Of a DNA stretch of 64,000 bases, positions 35,669 through 44,500 are shown piece after piece. Numbering within the stretch: the stretch's first letter is position 1; each line of letters starts with the position of its first letter. Below the pieces are notes generated by a model. That model did no database searches and was not told the DNA's origin. It worked only from the letters and a program-made list of their open reading frames with translations. Source of the DNA: Paenibacillus aceris (GTDB lineage Bacteria > Bacillota > Bacilli > Paenibacillales > NBRC-103111); NCBI RefSeq assembly GCF_017874035.1, contig NZ_JAGGKV010000024.1, positions 50,203 through 114,202 of the forward strand, given 5' to 3'. Both the position numbers and the translations under genes were made by a program.

Positions 35669-36601
35669 ATGGTAGAGCTTATCAAGCCTCGGCGGTTGAG
35701 TCCTGGCGATACAGTGGGCATTACAGCCCCGGCAAGTTTGGTAGATACGGAGCAGGTGAAAGAGGCTTCAACTATTCTGGAGAAGATGGGCCTGCATGTT
35801 CGGCTGGGAGATACTCTAACCATGCAGCACGGCTATCTGGCCGGAACGGATGAGGCACGTGCTGCGGAAATGAACGCCATGTTCGCCGATCCTGCGATTA
35901 AAGCTATCATTTGCGCGCGTGGCGGATACGGAACAGGGAGAATAGCCAATTTGCTGGATTATGACCTTATTCGCGCGAATCCGAAAATATTCTGGGGCTA
36001 TAGTGACATTACCTTTCTGCATGCAGCGATAGGAAGATTCGCAGGTTTGGTTACTTTTCATGGTCCCATGTTGATCGATTTGGGAAAAGAAGATTTGCAC
36101 CCGCTGACGGTTCAAAATTATGAAACACTGCTTCATCCCTCCGTTCTCCGCTACACCGAAGAGATTTCCCCGCTGCAAACGTTGGTGGAAGGGGAAGCCT
36201 TTGGACCTATTATTGGCGGGAACCTATCTTTAATTGTAAGTACGCTCGGGACGCCGTATGAGTTGGATACGAGAGGAAAACTTCTATTAATTGAAGATAT
36301 CGACGAAGAGCCCTACAGGTTGGATCGTATGTTAAATCAGCTCAGGCACGCAGGGAAATTTGCCGATGCTGCTGGCATTCTGATCTGTGATTTTCATAAT
36401 TGCGTGCCGAATAAACGTAAAGTGTCATTTACTTTAGAGGAGATCTTCAGCGAGCATATCGTTTCAGCAGGGAAGCCGACACTATCGGGATTTAAAATCG
36501 GCCACTGCTCTCCGAATATTGCGGTTCCACTTGGGATAGGAGCAAGAATGAGCACATACGAGAAGTTGCTGGCATGTACGGAACCTGGTGTAGAGGCATA
36601 A
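35669..36601 (+). CDS. ykfA: LD-carboxypeptidase YkfA (peptidase family S66)
   Basis: A 310-residue cytoplasmic serine peptidase that removes the last D-residue or trims murein peptides at an L,D bond. Family S66 features: ARGGYGTGRIANLLDYD, nucleophile Ser112 in FWGYSDITF, a catalytic Glu in LLIEDIDEEPYRLDRMLNQL and a His in GFKIGHCSPNIAVPLG. TAGGAG precedes the ATG. It stands between dppE and the epimerase gene exactly as in B. subtilis. Confidence 0.9.
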   Translation: MVELIKPRRLSPGDTVGITAPASLVDTEQVKEASTILEKMGLHVRLGDTLTMQHGYLAGTDEARAAEMNAMFADPAIKAIICARGGYGTGRIANLLDYDLIRANPKIFWGYSDITFLHAAIGRFAGLVTFHGPMLIDLGKEDLHPLTVQNYETLLHPSVLRYTEEISPLQTLVEGEAFGPIIGGNLSLIVSTLGTPYELDTRGKLLLIEDIDEEPYRLDRMLNQLRHAGKFADAAGILICDFHNCVPNKRKVSFTLEEIFSEHIVSAGKPTLSGFKIGHCSPNIAVPLGIGARMSTYEKLLACTEPGVEA

Positions 36602-36614
36602 GGAGGCAACAAAC

Positions 36615-37718
36615 ATGAATCTTATTCAAAGTGTTGAAGTCATGCGGCAATCGACTCCGCTCAAAAAGCCGTTTAAAACAGCACTGCGTACAGTGTATAG
36701 AACGGAATCCATTATTGTTCGGATTCAGACGAACGACGGCAGAGTCGGTTGGGGAGAGGCTCCGGCGACCATTGTCATCACAGGTGACAGCTTGGATAGT
36801 ATCCATTCGGCTATCGTAAATACGTTCACCCCCTTGTTGATTGGAAAAAGCCTGCTAGCTTACGAGCGCATTCTGCAGGAGATCCATCTATCGATGATTG
36901 GGAGCAGCAGTGCTAAAGCGGCTGTGGATATGGCTATCTACGATCTTGTCGCACAGAACTGTGGTTTGCCGTTGTATCAGTTCCTAGGAGGATATCAGGA
37001 TCAGATTGAAACAGACTTCACGGTCAGCGTCAATTCGCCTAAGGAAATGGGAGAAGACGCGATTCGTTATGTGCAAGAAGGCTTCAATGTACTGAAGATT
37101 AAAGTTGGTAAGGATAATCTCCTAGAGGATATCGAAAGAATAAAGGAAATCCGCAGATGCGTAGGCAGCGGCGTGAAAATTCGCCTGGATGCGAATCAAG
37201 GATGGCAGGTGAAGGATGCCATTCGGACGATTCGCCGTATGGAGGATTTAGGACTTGATATTGAACTGGTTGAACAGCCGGTGAAAGCTGGAGATATCGA
37301 AGGGTTGAAAATGGTTACGGATCACGTGGAAACACTCATTATGGCGGATGAGAGTGTGTTTACTCCCATACAAGCTTTTGAGGTGCTGAAAAACCGTGCA
37401 GCCGACCTGATTAATATCAAATTGATGAAATCCGGCGGTATTTACAAAGCACAAATCATTAATCATATCGCGGAAGAATTCGGTGTGGAGTGCATGGTGG
37501 GCAGTATGATCGAATCCCGTGTGGCCGTAACAGCTGCAGCCCATCTTGCTGCCAGCAAGAAAAATATTACCCGTTGCGATTTTGATGCTCCATTAATGAT
37601 GCTTCAAGACATTGTAGTTGGCGGTGTGCAGTACGACGGAAGGGTGATGACCTTCCCGAAAGCTGCTGGACTCGGTATTTTAGACGTGGTCCAAAGCCAG
37701 AGTGCAGTGGGATCATGA
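36615..37718 (+). CDS. ykfB: L-Ala-D/L-Glu (dipeptide) epimerase YkfB
   Basis: A 367-residue enzyme of the enolase superfamily, muconate-lactonising/epimerase subgroup, which turns L-Ala-D-Glu from murein into L-Ala-L-Glu. The KxK base motif is FNVLKIKVGKDN, the metal ligands lie in RLDANQGW, ELVEQPV and MADESVFT, and the opposite lysine in NIKLMKSGGIY. AGGAGG precedes the ATG at 8 bases. The last bases overlap the next gene (ATGA), so translation of YkfC is coupled. The neighbouring peptidases YkfA and YkfC provide its dipeptide substrate. Confidence 0.92.
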   Translation: MNLIQSVEVMRQSTPLKKPFKTALRTVYRTESIIVRIQTNDGRVGWGEAPATIVITGDSLDSIHSAIVNTFTPLLIGKSLLAYERILQEIHLSMIGSSSAKAAVDMAIYDLVAQNCGLPLYQFLGGYQDQIETDFTVSVNSPKEMGEDAIRYVQEGFNVLKIKVGKDNLLEDIERIKEIRRCVGSGVKIRLDANQGWQVKDAIRTIRRMEDLGLDIELVEQPVKAGDIEGLKMVTDHVETLIMADESVFTPIQAFEVLKNRAADLINIKLMKSGGIYKAQIINHIAEEFGVECMVGSMIESRVAVTAAAHLAASKKNITRCDFDAPLMMLQDIVVGGVQYDGRVMTFPKAAGLGILDVVQSQSAVGS

Positions 37719-38638
37719 GTATGCCTAAACGAATGACGGTCGTTGTTTCTGTCGCCACAGTGTGGACGAAACCGGAATCTCCAAGGCTGATGGATGAGCC
37801 TGCATTGAAGTATCCGGCCGAAATAAGAGAATGGCTGGGGTTCATGACGCTTGGAGACAAGCTGGATTTGTGTCTGGGGAACCGAATTCAAACGCAAATT
37901 CTTTATGGTTCCACTGTGCTTGTCGTGGAAGAAGGCGAAGGTTGGAGCAAGGTGCTTATCCCACAGCAGGGAACACGGAAGGATACCTTGGGCTATCCCG
38001 GCTGGGTACCAAGCTGCCAGTTAGCTGAAGAGGGTGAGGCTCTTCTCGGCTCGAAGAGAGCGGAAGTAATTTCCGATAAGGCTTGGTTGTATAAGAATCC
38101 GACCGAATTGGTCATGGAGTTGAGCTATCTAACCTCTCTTCCTGTGCTGGAGGAAACGGAAGAATGGGTGAAAGTGCAGACGCCTGAGGGGACGGGATAT
38201 TTAAAAGCGGATGACATTCGGTTGATCGACGGTCCTCTAGCTCCCAAATCTGCTGGAGTCGACGTAGGTCGGGGGATTGTGGAGCAGGGGAAGAGGTTTC
38301 TCGATCTGCCCTATTTATGGGGAGGAATGTCCTCTTATGGCTATGACTGCTCCGGTTTTGCTTATGCCATGCACAGATATTTTGGAATTTTGATTCCCCG
38401 AGACGCCTCGGACCAAGCCAATCAGGGAACCTTAGTTGATAAGGAACAGCTGGAACCGGGAGATTTGCTCTTTTTCGCACATGAGGAAGGCAAGGGAGCT
38501 ATTCACCATGTTGGGATCTACGCCGGAGACAACCAGATGATACATTCCCCGGAAACGATTAAATGTATTGAAATTGTGGATTTGAGCACGATGAAGCTGG
38601 CCAAGGAGCATTGCGTATCCAAACGTTACTGGAAGTAA
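37715..38638 (+). CDS. ykfC: Gamma-D-glutamyl-L-diamino acid endopeptidase YkfC (NlpC/P60)
   Basis: A 307-residue cytoplasmic cysteine peptidase that cuts between D-Glu and the diamino acid of imported murein peptides. The first 185 residues form SH3b-like domains (LIPQQGTRKDTLGYPGWVPS and a second copy ending GTGYLKADDI). The NlpC/P60 domain has Cys212 in YGYDCSGFAYAMHRYFG and the His in AIHHVGIYAGDNQMIHS (His264-His265). No signal peptide is present, as in B. subtilis YkfC. ATG 37715 overlaps the ykfB stop by 4 bases. A terminator follows, so the operon ends here without ykfD. Confidence 0.9.
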   Translation: MSMPKRMTVVVSVATVWTKPESPRLMDEPALKYPAEIREWLGFMTLGDKLDLCLGNRIQTQILYGSTVLVVEEGEGWSKVLIPQQGTRKDTLGYPGWVPSCQLAEEGEALLGSKRAEVISDKAWLYKNPTELVMELSYLTSLPVLEETEEWVKVQTPEGTGYLKADDIRLIDGPLAPKSAGVDVGRGIVEQGKRFLDLPYLWGGMSSYGYDCSGFAYAMHRYFGILIPRDASDQANQGTLVDKEQLEPGDLLFFAHEEGKGAIHHVGIYAGDNQMIHSPETIKCIEIVDLSTMKLAKEHCVSKRYWK

Positions 38639-38706
38639 GGCAGATATTCATGTGAAAAACGTAAGGCGTCATATCGTAAGCTAGTTAATTCATGGAACGA
38701 TTATAG

Positions 38707-38746
38707 GCTTTTCTAGGAGGTGTGTCTGCTCTTAGGAAAGCTTTTT
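38707..38746 (+). terminator. Intrinsic terminator of the dpp-ykf operon
   Basis: GCTTTTCTAGGAG (38707-38719) pairs with CTCTTAGGAAAGC (38729-38741) over 13 bp with two G-T pairs, followed by TTTTT. No gene is seen between it and the MFS gene. Confidence 0.8.
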
Positions 38747-38854
38747 ATTATCGGCCTATTTCATCTACGAATCGTTCTGGAAAAATAGGATTGAACTGGA
38801 TGCCGCCGCCATGTAAGATAAAACACATACTACAGCAAGAGGAAAGGTACATCG

Positions 38855-40105
38855 ATGTGGACGTATACCGTAAATTTAGTTCGTGATTTATCTCCCGGCG
38901 TCAAGCGATTCATCGCAACTGAGAGCCTGTTTGGCGTCGGAGTTGGCATCTTCAGCCTCGTCTTGAATTTACATCTCTTAGACCTTGGCTTCTCCAAAGG
39001 CGATATCGGTAAAATAACATCGCTGGGGGCGCTGACAATTGGCCTCGCCAGTCTGCCGGCAGGTTTCATCGTGAAGCGTGTCGGGCGCAAATCGATGCTC
39101 GTCACCGGCATGCTCCTGGCCTTCCTGTCGCTAGTACTGTTCGGCTTCGGTACCAGCATTGGCACGGTGACGGCCGCGCAGCTTATCTGGTCGCTCGGTA
39201 TGACAGCGATAGTGAACTCCGAGATTCAATTGATCTTTCAATATTGCCGCAGCAAGAAAGAAGAGACAAGCGCTTATTCGCTGCTGTTCGCAATATTTAC
39301 TTTTTTTACCGGGCTAGGCACATGGCTAGGCGGTTTCCTGCCGAATTGGCTGCCCGGGCATTCTACGATGTACCAATATGCATTCTTCGTTGCCGGTGGA
39401 TGTTTGGCGCTCTCAGGCATATTACGGGGACTGCTGCTTCCATCTACACATGCACGGGTGAAAAATACGGCAGATGAGGTTAGCGGCGCCCAGCGAGGGA
39501 AGCCGACGGATCAGCCGAAAAGAGGGCGTGCGCTTTATTTTCTTCTGCTGCTTTCACTGCTTATTTTCAACTCCGGCTTTACTTTCGGGCTGCTTAGTCC
39601 GTTCTTGAACGTTATCCTGAAATTTCGCTTTCATATGGAGGACGGCAACATCTCCGGATTGCTGGCGCTGTCTGGTTTTTTCTTCTTTATCGGCTCCATC
39701 GTCATGCCGTACGTCGTAGAGAGATGGGGCAGCCGCAGGACGTTCGTTTTCCTATTTCTATATAATATGATGATCGCGGCGTTAATGGCCCTTGCTATGC
39801 CAGTCTCCATATTCGCCGTACTTTTGCTCATTCGCGGGACGGGCTTCACCATGTTGAACAACTTGATGGATAGTGAATGTATGTCTGCTGTTGCCGAAGA
39901 AGACCGCAACTTGTTCGCAGGAATGCGGACCGTATCGCGCAGCATCGGTAACACAATCGCCTCTTACTGGGCGGGTTATATTTTGGCTGGAAATTATTAT
40001 TCGCTGCCTTTCCTGCTAACGGCCGCTGCGCTGTTGGTGGGGTATGTAATTTATGCGTTGTTCGTGCAGGGGATGCTGGATAGAAAATTGCAAGGACAGG
40101 ACTGA
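38855..40105 (+). CDS. MFS transporter
   Basis: A 416-residue major facilitator with 12 predicted membrane segments. The cytoplasmic loop after helix 2 reads GFIVKRVGRKSMLVTGM, the family A motif (GxxxxRxGRRxxL) in slightly altered form, and PYVVERWGSRRTFVFL is its counterpart in the second half. A charged central loop (TADEVSGAQRGKPTDQPKRG) separates the halves. Ribosome site GAGGAAAGG precedes the ATG. It stands alone between terminators. The substrate is unknown; an efflux or sugar role are both possible, and neighbouring sugar genes do not decide. Confidence 0.85.
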   Translation: MWTYTVNLVRDLSPGVKRFIATESLFGVGVGIFSLVLNLHLLDLGFSKGDIGKITSLGALTIGLASLPAGFIVKRVGRKSMLVTGMLLAFLSLVLFGFGTSIGTVTAAQLIWSLGMTAIVNSEIQLIFQYCRSKKEETSAYSLLFAIFTFFTGLGTWLGGFLPNWLPGHSTMYQYAFFVAGGCLALSGILRGLLLPSTHARVKNTADEVSGAQRGKPTDQPKRGRALYFLLLLSLLIFNSGFTFGLLSPFLNVILKFRFHMEDGNISGLLALSGFFFFIGSIVMPYVVERWGSRRTFVFLFLYNMMIAALMALAMPVSIFAVLLLIRGTGFTMLNNLMDSECMSAVAEEDRNLFAGMRTVSRSIGNTIASYWAGYILAGNYYSLPFLLTAAALLVGYVIYALFVQGMLDRKLQGQD

Positions 40106-40117
40106 TGCAAGAATGTG

Positions 40118-40161
40118 AAGAGGCTGTCTCAACGTCATAACTGACGGAGGGACAGCCTCTT
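40118..40161. terminator. Bidirectional intrinsic terminator between convergent genes
   Basis: AAGAGGCTGTC (40118-40128) and GACAGCCTCTT (40151-40161) are exact inverted repeats with a further inner stem (CGTCA/TGACG). It ends both the MFS gene and the convergent SLH protein gene. Confidence 0.85.
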
Positions 40162-40168
40162 GCTTTGA

Positions 40169-41191
40169 TTAATTCAAACCAGCTATCAATCGCTTCAGCA
40201 CGACTACGGACTCAGCTCTGCTAGCATGCTCTTGCGGAGCAAATTCTTGATCCGTTCTACCGTTCATTAAACCTGAATCGACTGCCAGTGCGACAACTTT
40301 CTTAGCCCAGTCGCTGACGGAGCCTTCGTCACTAAACGGAATGGAGCCCTTTACGGCCATGTCCTCAATTTTGGTCCCTGTTGCATGAGCTTTCGCTCTT
40401 AAGAGCATTGCGGTCATTTCCTCACGGGTAATGTTTTGCTCTGGTGCGAACGCATCATCCGCAACCCCGTTGATCAGGCCGGCTGCATAGGATTTCTTCA
40501 CGGTACTTTCATACCAAGATCCGGCTGCAACGTCAGCAAATGGGTTTTGCCCGGCATCATCCTGCAAGTTCAGCGCTTTGGATAGCAGGGTTGCAAACTG
40601 TGCTCTTGTCACATTCGTATCAGGTGCAAAATGATCGTCATCCATACCCTCTACAATTTTTTTGTCAACCATCTGCATAATATCAGGTTTTGCCCAGTGG
40701 CCGGCAAGGTCACTAAAGACTTTGATAAAGCTTGTGGATTGATCTGGCTTAAAAGTTTGACTTCCCAAATTATGATCTACGATTTTGATATCGGTCCATT
40801 TAACGCTTGTTGTTCCTGCCTTTTTGGCCTTGAAGGTAATGGTGCCGATATCTACATTTCCTTTTTCGCCATCCACTTTTCCAATCTTTGTATGAGCAAA
40901 AGTTACTTCATTATTTTTCACGATAGGAGGAACGGAGAAACCGTTTATCGCCGTTGCGGCTTTAACAACCTCGACATTGCTGGCATCGATATTAAATTTG
41001 ACCTCATATGCGAATAAATCTTGAATATTTTGTCCTTTTAAAGTAACGGTGAATTCGCCGGTATCCGATTCAGTGTCGGATGTCGTCAACTCGAATTGGG
41101 AGACGTCTGCTGCGGAAATAGGAGCAGCTACTGCTAATGATAAACAAAGATTGCACACTAAAGTAGTTAGAATTGTTTTACGTTTTATCAT
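40169..41191 (-). CDS. Cohesin-SLH protein, probable cell-surface anchor for dockerin enzymes
   Basis: A 340-residue exported protein. A signal peptide (IKRKTILTTLVCNLCLSLAV...SAA) is followed by one cohesin-type domain at about residues 30-155: YEVKFNIDASNVEVVKAAT, GNVDIGTITFKAKKAG and VKWTDIKIVDHNLGS fit the cohesin strands. Residues about 160-340 hold three SLH repeats (FSDLAGHWAKPDIMQMVDKK, FADVAAGSWYESTVKKSYA, SVSDWAKKVVALAVDSGLMN) that bind pyruvylated wall polymers. ATG 41191 is preferred to 41200, which touches the GAGAGG site. Its build equals that of small anchoring scaffoldins of cellulosomes. It is divergent from three dockerin-bearing enzymes, its likely partners. Confidence 0.88.
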   Translation of the reverse strand: MIKRKTILTTLVCNLCLSLAVAAPISAADVSQFELTTSDTESDTGEFTVTLKGQNIQDLFAYEVKFNIDASNVEVVKAATAINGFSVPPIVKNNEVTFAHTKIGKVDGEKGNVDIGTITFKAKKAGTTSVKWTDIKIVDHNLGSQTFKPDQSTSFIKVFSDLAGHWAKPDIMQMVDKKIVEGMDDDHFAPDTNVTRAQFATLLSKALNLQDDAGQNPFADVAAGSWYESTVKKSYAAGLINGVADDAFAPEQNITREEMTAMLLRAKAHATGTKIEDMAVKGSIPFSDEGSVSDWAKKVVALAVDSGLMNGRTDQEFAPQEHASRAESVVVLKRLIAGLN

Positions 41192-41586
41192 ATCTATCAT
41201 CCTCTCGTTGAGAAGGGGGGAAGGCCTCCCTCCTAAATTGTGAATTTAAGACTACCAAATCTCAATCATGCGACTCTCGGAAACGCTTTCTAGCAATGAT
41301 GATTTCATTATATAACTTTTATACCTATAGAATCTATACATTTTCATAAGGTAAACTTGTAAAATTTTAAGTTTTTTCATATAAATGCTAAGACGATTTG
41401 TTACACAAAATAATTTTTTAATAATGATTAAATTATAAGTTTCAAACAAATTATTCCATTTAAAATCCAATGAAAGCGCTTAGAATAAGAGTGGGAGAGG
41501 GGGCAAACGATGCAGGAGTGTTGGATGGAAACTTCTATGCCGTTCAATTTCATTAAAAACTGGCTAATGGAGTGATAGGAATAACG
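41192..41586. promoter_or_regulatory. AT-rich divergent control region with two cre-like sites
   Basis: These 395 bases separate the SLH-cohesin gene from the GH51 gene and are very AT-rich, with no believable gene. TGAAAGCGCTTAGA at 41471-41484 differs from the CcpA operator consensus (TGWAARCGYTWNCW) at one position and lies about 100 bases before the GH51 start. CGGAAACGCTTTCT at 41278-41291, with two mismatches, lies 87 bases before the SLH gene start. The two sites suggest shared glucose repression. No full sigma-A promoter could be fixed with confidence in the AT-rich stretch. Confidence 0.55.
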
Positions 41587-44500
41587 ATGAGACTGAGAAC
41601 TTTCAAAAAAATGGTTGGCTTCTTAGGCATGATGACAATGATGAGCAGTGTTTTCGTTTCACCAGTGCAAGGGTCAAGTGAGGATACAAATACTAACGCA
41701 AATATGACAATCTCGGCTGTATCAACCGTTGCAGAAGATAGTTTACTGCTGCATTACAAGTTTGATCAAACCAGCGGGACGACCGTAGAAGATGCTTCTA
41801 ACAAAGGCCATAGCGGTACTTTAATGGGTGGCGCCACTTGGAACACAGAGGGGAAAATAGGGGGAGCCGTTACCCTGAACGGGACGAATGGGTATATCAA
41901 GCTGCCTGATGGTATTCTCGCAGACCAGAATGACGTAACCATAGCAACATGGGTAAAAGTAAATACCATCAAAACTTGGGGACGCGTGTTTGATTTCGGA
42001 TCAGGTACGTCCAATTGGACGATGCTGACGCTGAAGAATGGCTCCGGATTCATGGAATTTTCAACGACCCCGGAGGGCGGCAGTAAAGAACTGGTAAGCG
42101 GCCCCGCCTTTCCGACTTCAAAGATCTGGCAGCATGTGGCTGTGGTAAAAAAAGGAAATAAAAGCACGATGTACATAAATGGTATAGAAGTTGCCAGTAC
42201 AACTACAATGCCAACTTTACCATCTGTACTGGGAAATACAACGCAGAACTATATTGGGAAATCACAATATGCGGATCCGTATTTTGACGGCGGCATTGAC
42301 GACTTCCGTATCTACAACCGCGCGCTCGAGGGCAATGAAGTGATGGGACTTGCGATCGAAAGCATGTCCAATCTCGAGCTTGTGGCATACTCCAAAAACT
42401 GGCTAAACCTCGGTGATACCTCCAAGCAAACACAAAACTTAAGCCTGCCTACGTCAGGACCGGGCGGAACGTCCGTTACCTGGCAAACCTCAGATGCCAG
42501 CATTGTAAAAACAGATGGGACCGTCACCCAACCTGCGGCCGGTCAAGGGGATAAATCCGTAACCCTTACAGCTACGATCTCCAAAGGGGACATTCAAGAT
42601 ACCAAAAGCTTTACCGTTGTTGTATGGGAATCCGGTTCGACCGCCTATACGATGAATATTAACGGCAGCCAGCCGGCGCATGATGTAAGTCCGACCTTAT
42701 ACGGCATCTTTTTTGAAGATATCAATTACTCGGCAGATGGCGGGTTATACGGCGAACTTGTACAGAACCGTTCGTTTGAATTTGATTCTCCGCTATATGC
42801 GTGGAACAACGTGATTGAAAACGGCGGTGCAGGGCAAGTAACAACGGCAAAAACCGATCCGTTAAATGCGAAAAATCCGAACTACGTCCGCTTATCCGTT
42901 ACAAAACCGGGTGCAGGCGTAGGAATCTCTAACAGCGGATATGATGGCATTGCTGTAAAAAGCGGCGAATCGTATCATTTCTCCGTGTATACACGCAGCT
43001 CAGATTCACCTTCTAAATCGATTGCTGTGCAGCTTAGAGGGCAGCAAGGAACGGTGTATGATGCATGTACAATCAACGGCATTACTTCACAATGGCAGAA
43101 GTTAGATTGTTCGCTGAAAGCTAAGGCGACGGACACCAAAGCCAGCATAGTCGTAATGGCCACGGACGCGGCTACGGTGGATCTGGACATGGTCTCTCTG
43201 TTCCCTGAGACTACGTGGGGGAATCGATCGAATGGGCTTCGATACGACCTGGCCGAAATGCTGGATGACCTGCATCCCGGATTTCTCCGTTTCCCTGGAG
43301 GATGTATCGTTGAGGGAGGCTCCCTACAGAACCGATACCAGTGGAAAAATACGATTGGTGATGTGAACCAGCGGCAAATCCAGCATAACCAATGGGCTAG
43401 CAACTATTATCAGTCATTTGGTCTAGGTTTCCACGAGTATTTTCAATTAGCTGAAGATATTGGAGCCGAGCCGCTGCCGCTTCTCTTCATCGGTCAGGTA
43501 TCCTGCACGGCTACGCCGCCAATGATTCCTCTCGGTGATTTGCAGCCGTATATTCAGGATGCTCTTGACCTGATCGAATATGCCAATGGCGATGTTACGA
43601 CGAAATGGGGGGCAGCAAGGGCGGCGAATGGCCATCCAGAACCGTTCCATTTGAAGTATCTTGGACTGGGAAATGAGCTATGGGGTCAGAACTACCTTGA
43701 CCGCTATAATATTTTCTACGATGCAATTAAAGCGAAATATCCGGAGATGAAGCTTGTCTTAAGCGCTGGAGCATACCCGGATGATGCTAACTTCGATCTG
43801 GCCTACAATTGGCTCGGTAAAAACGGACAGAAAGCAGATCTCGTCGACGAGCATATGTATCAGTCGCCGCAATGGTTTTATAACAATGTAAACCGGTACG
43901 ATAAATACAGTCGAACAGGTCCGAAAGTTTTCGTCGGGGAGTACGCTGCTCACGGATCAGGCAAAAGAAATAATATGGAAAGCGCTCTGGCTGAAGGAGC
44001 CTTCATGACGGGTCTGGAACGAAATTCCGACGTTGTCGGCATGGCCTCCTTTGCTCCGCTGTTCGCCTACACGAACCGTACGCAGTGGACCACGGATTTG
44101 ATCTGGTTTAATAATCATGAGGTTTTTGGAACGCCGAACTATTATGTCCAACAAATGTTCAAGAATCATCTTGGGCAAAAGCTGATGCCTACTGAACTGA
44201 CCAAGAGGAACCAACCGTCAAGTGACGTAACCGGCTCTATTGTACTGGGTTCTTGGAGTACAGCAGTGGACTATGACAATGTCAAAGTAACAAGTGCAGA
44301 TCATACGGAGCTGCTTAATAACGATTTTACAGATAGCGCTACTTTGTCACAGTGGAATAATTTTAAAGGAACTTGGGCGATTACGGGCGGCTTACTGAAG
44401 CAGACGGACGCAAGCGCTACTGATGCAAGGCTGCAGCTGCTTCAGGGGCAAAACTGGTCCAATTATACCCTGGAACTTAAGGCGAGAAAAGTTAGCGGCG

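Noticed and set aside
41252..41470. Minus-strand 72-codon frame in the AT-rich divergent region
   Set aside because: Lys/Ile/Leu/Tyr-rich by base composition, no ribosome site, and it would lie in the control region of the SLH gene.
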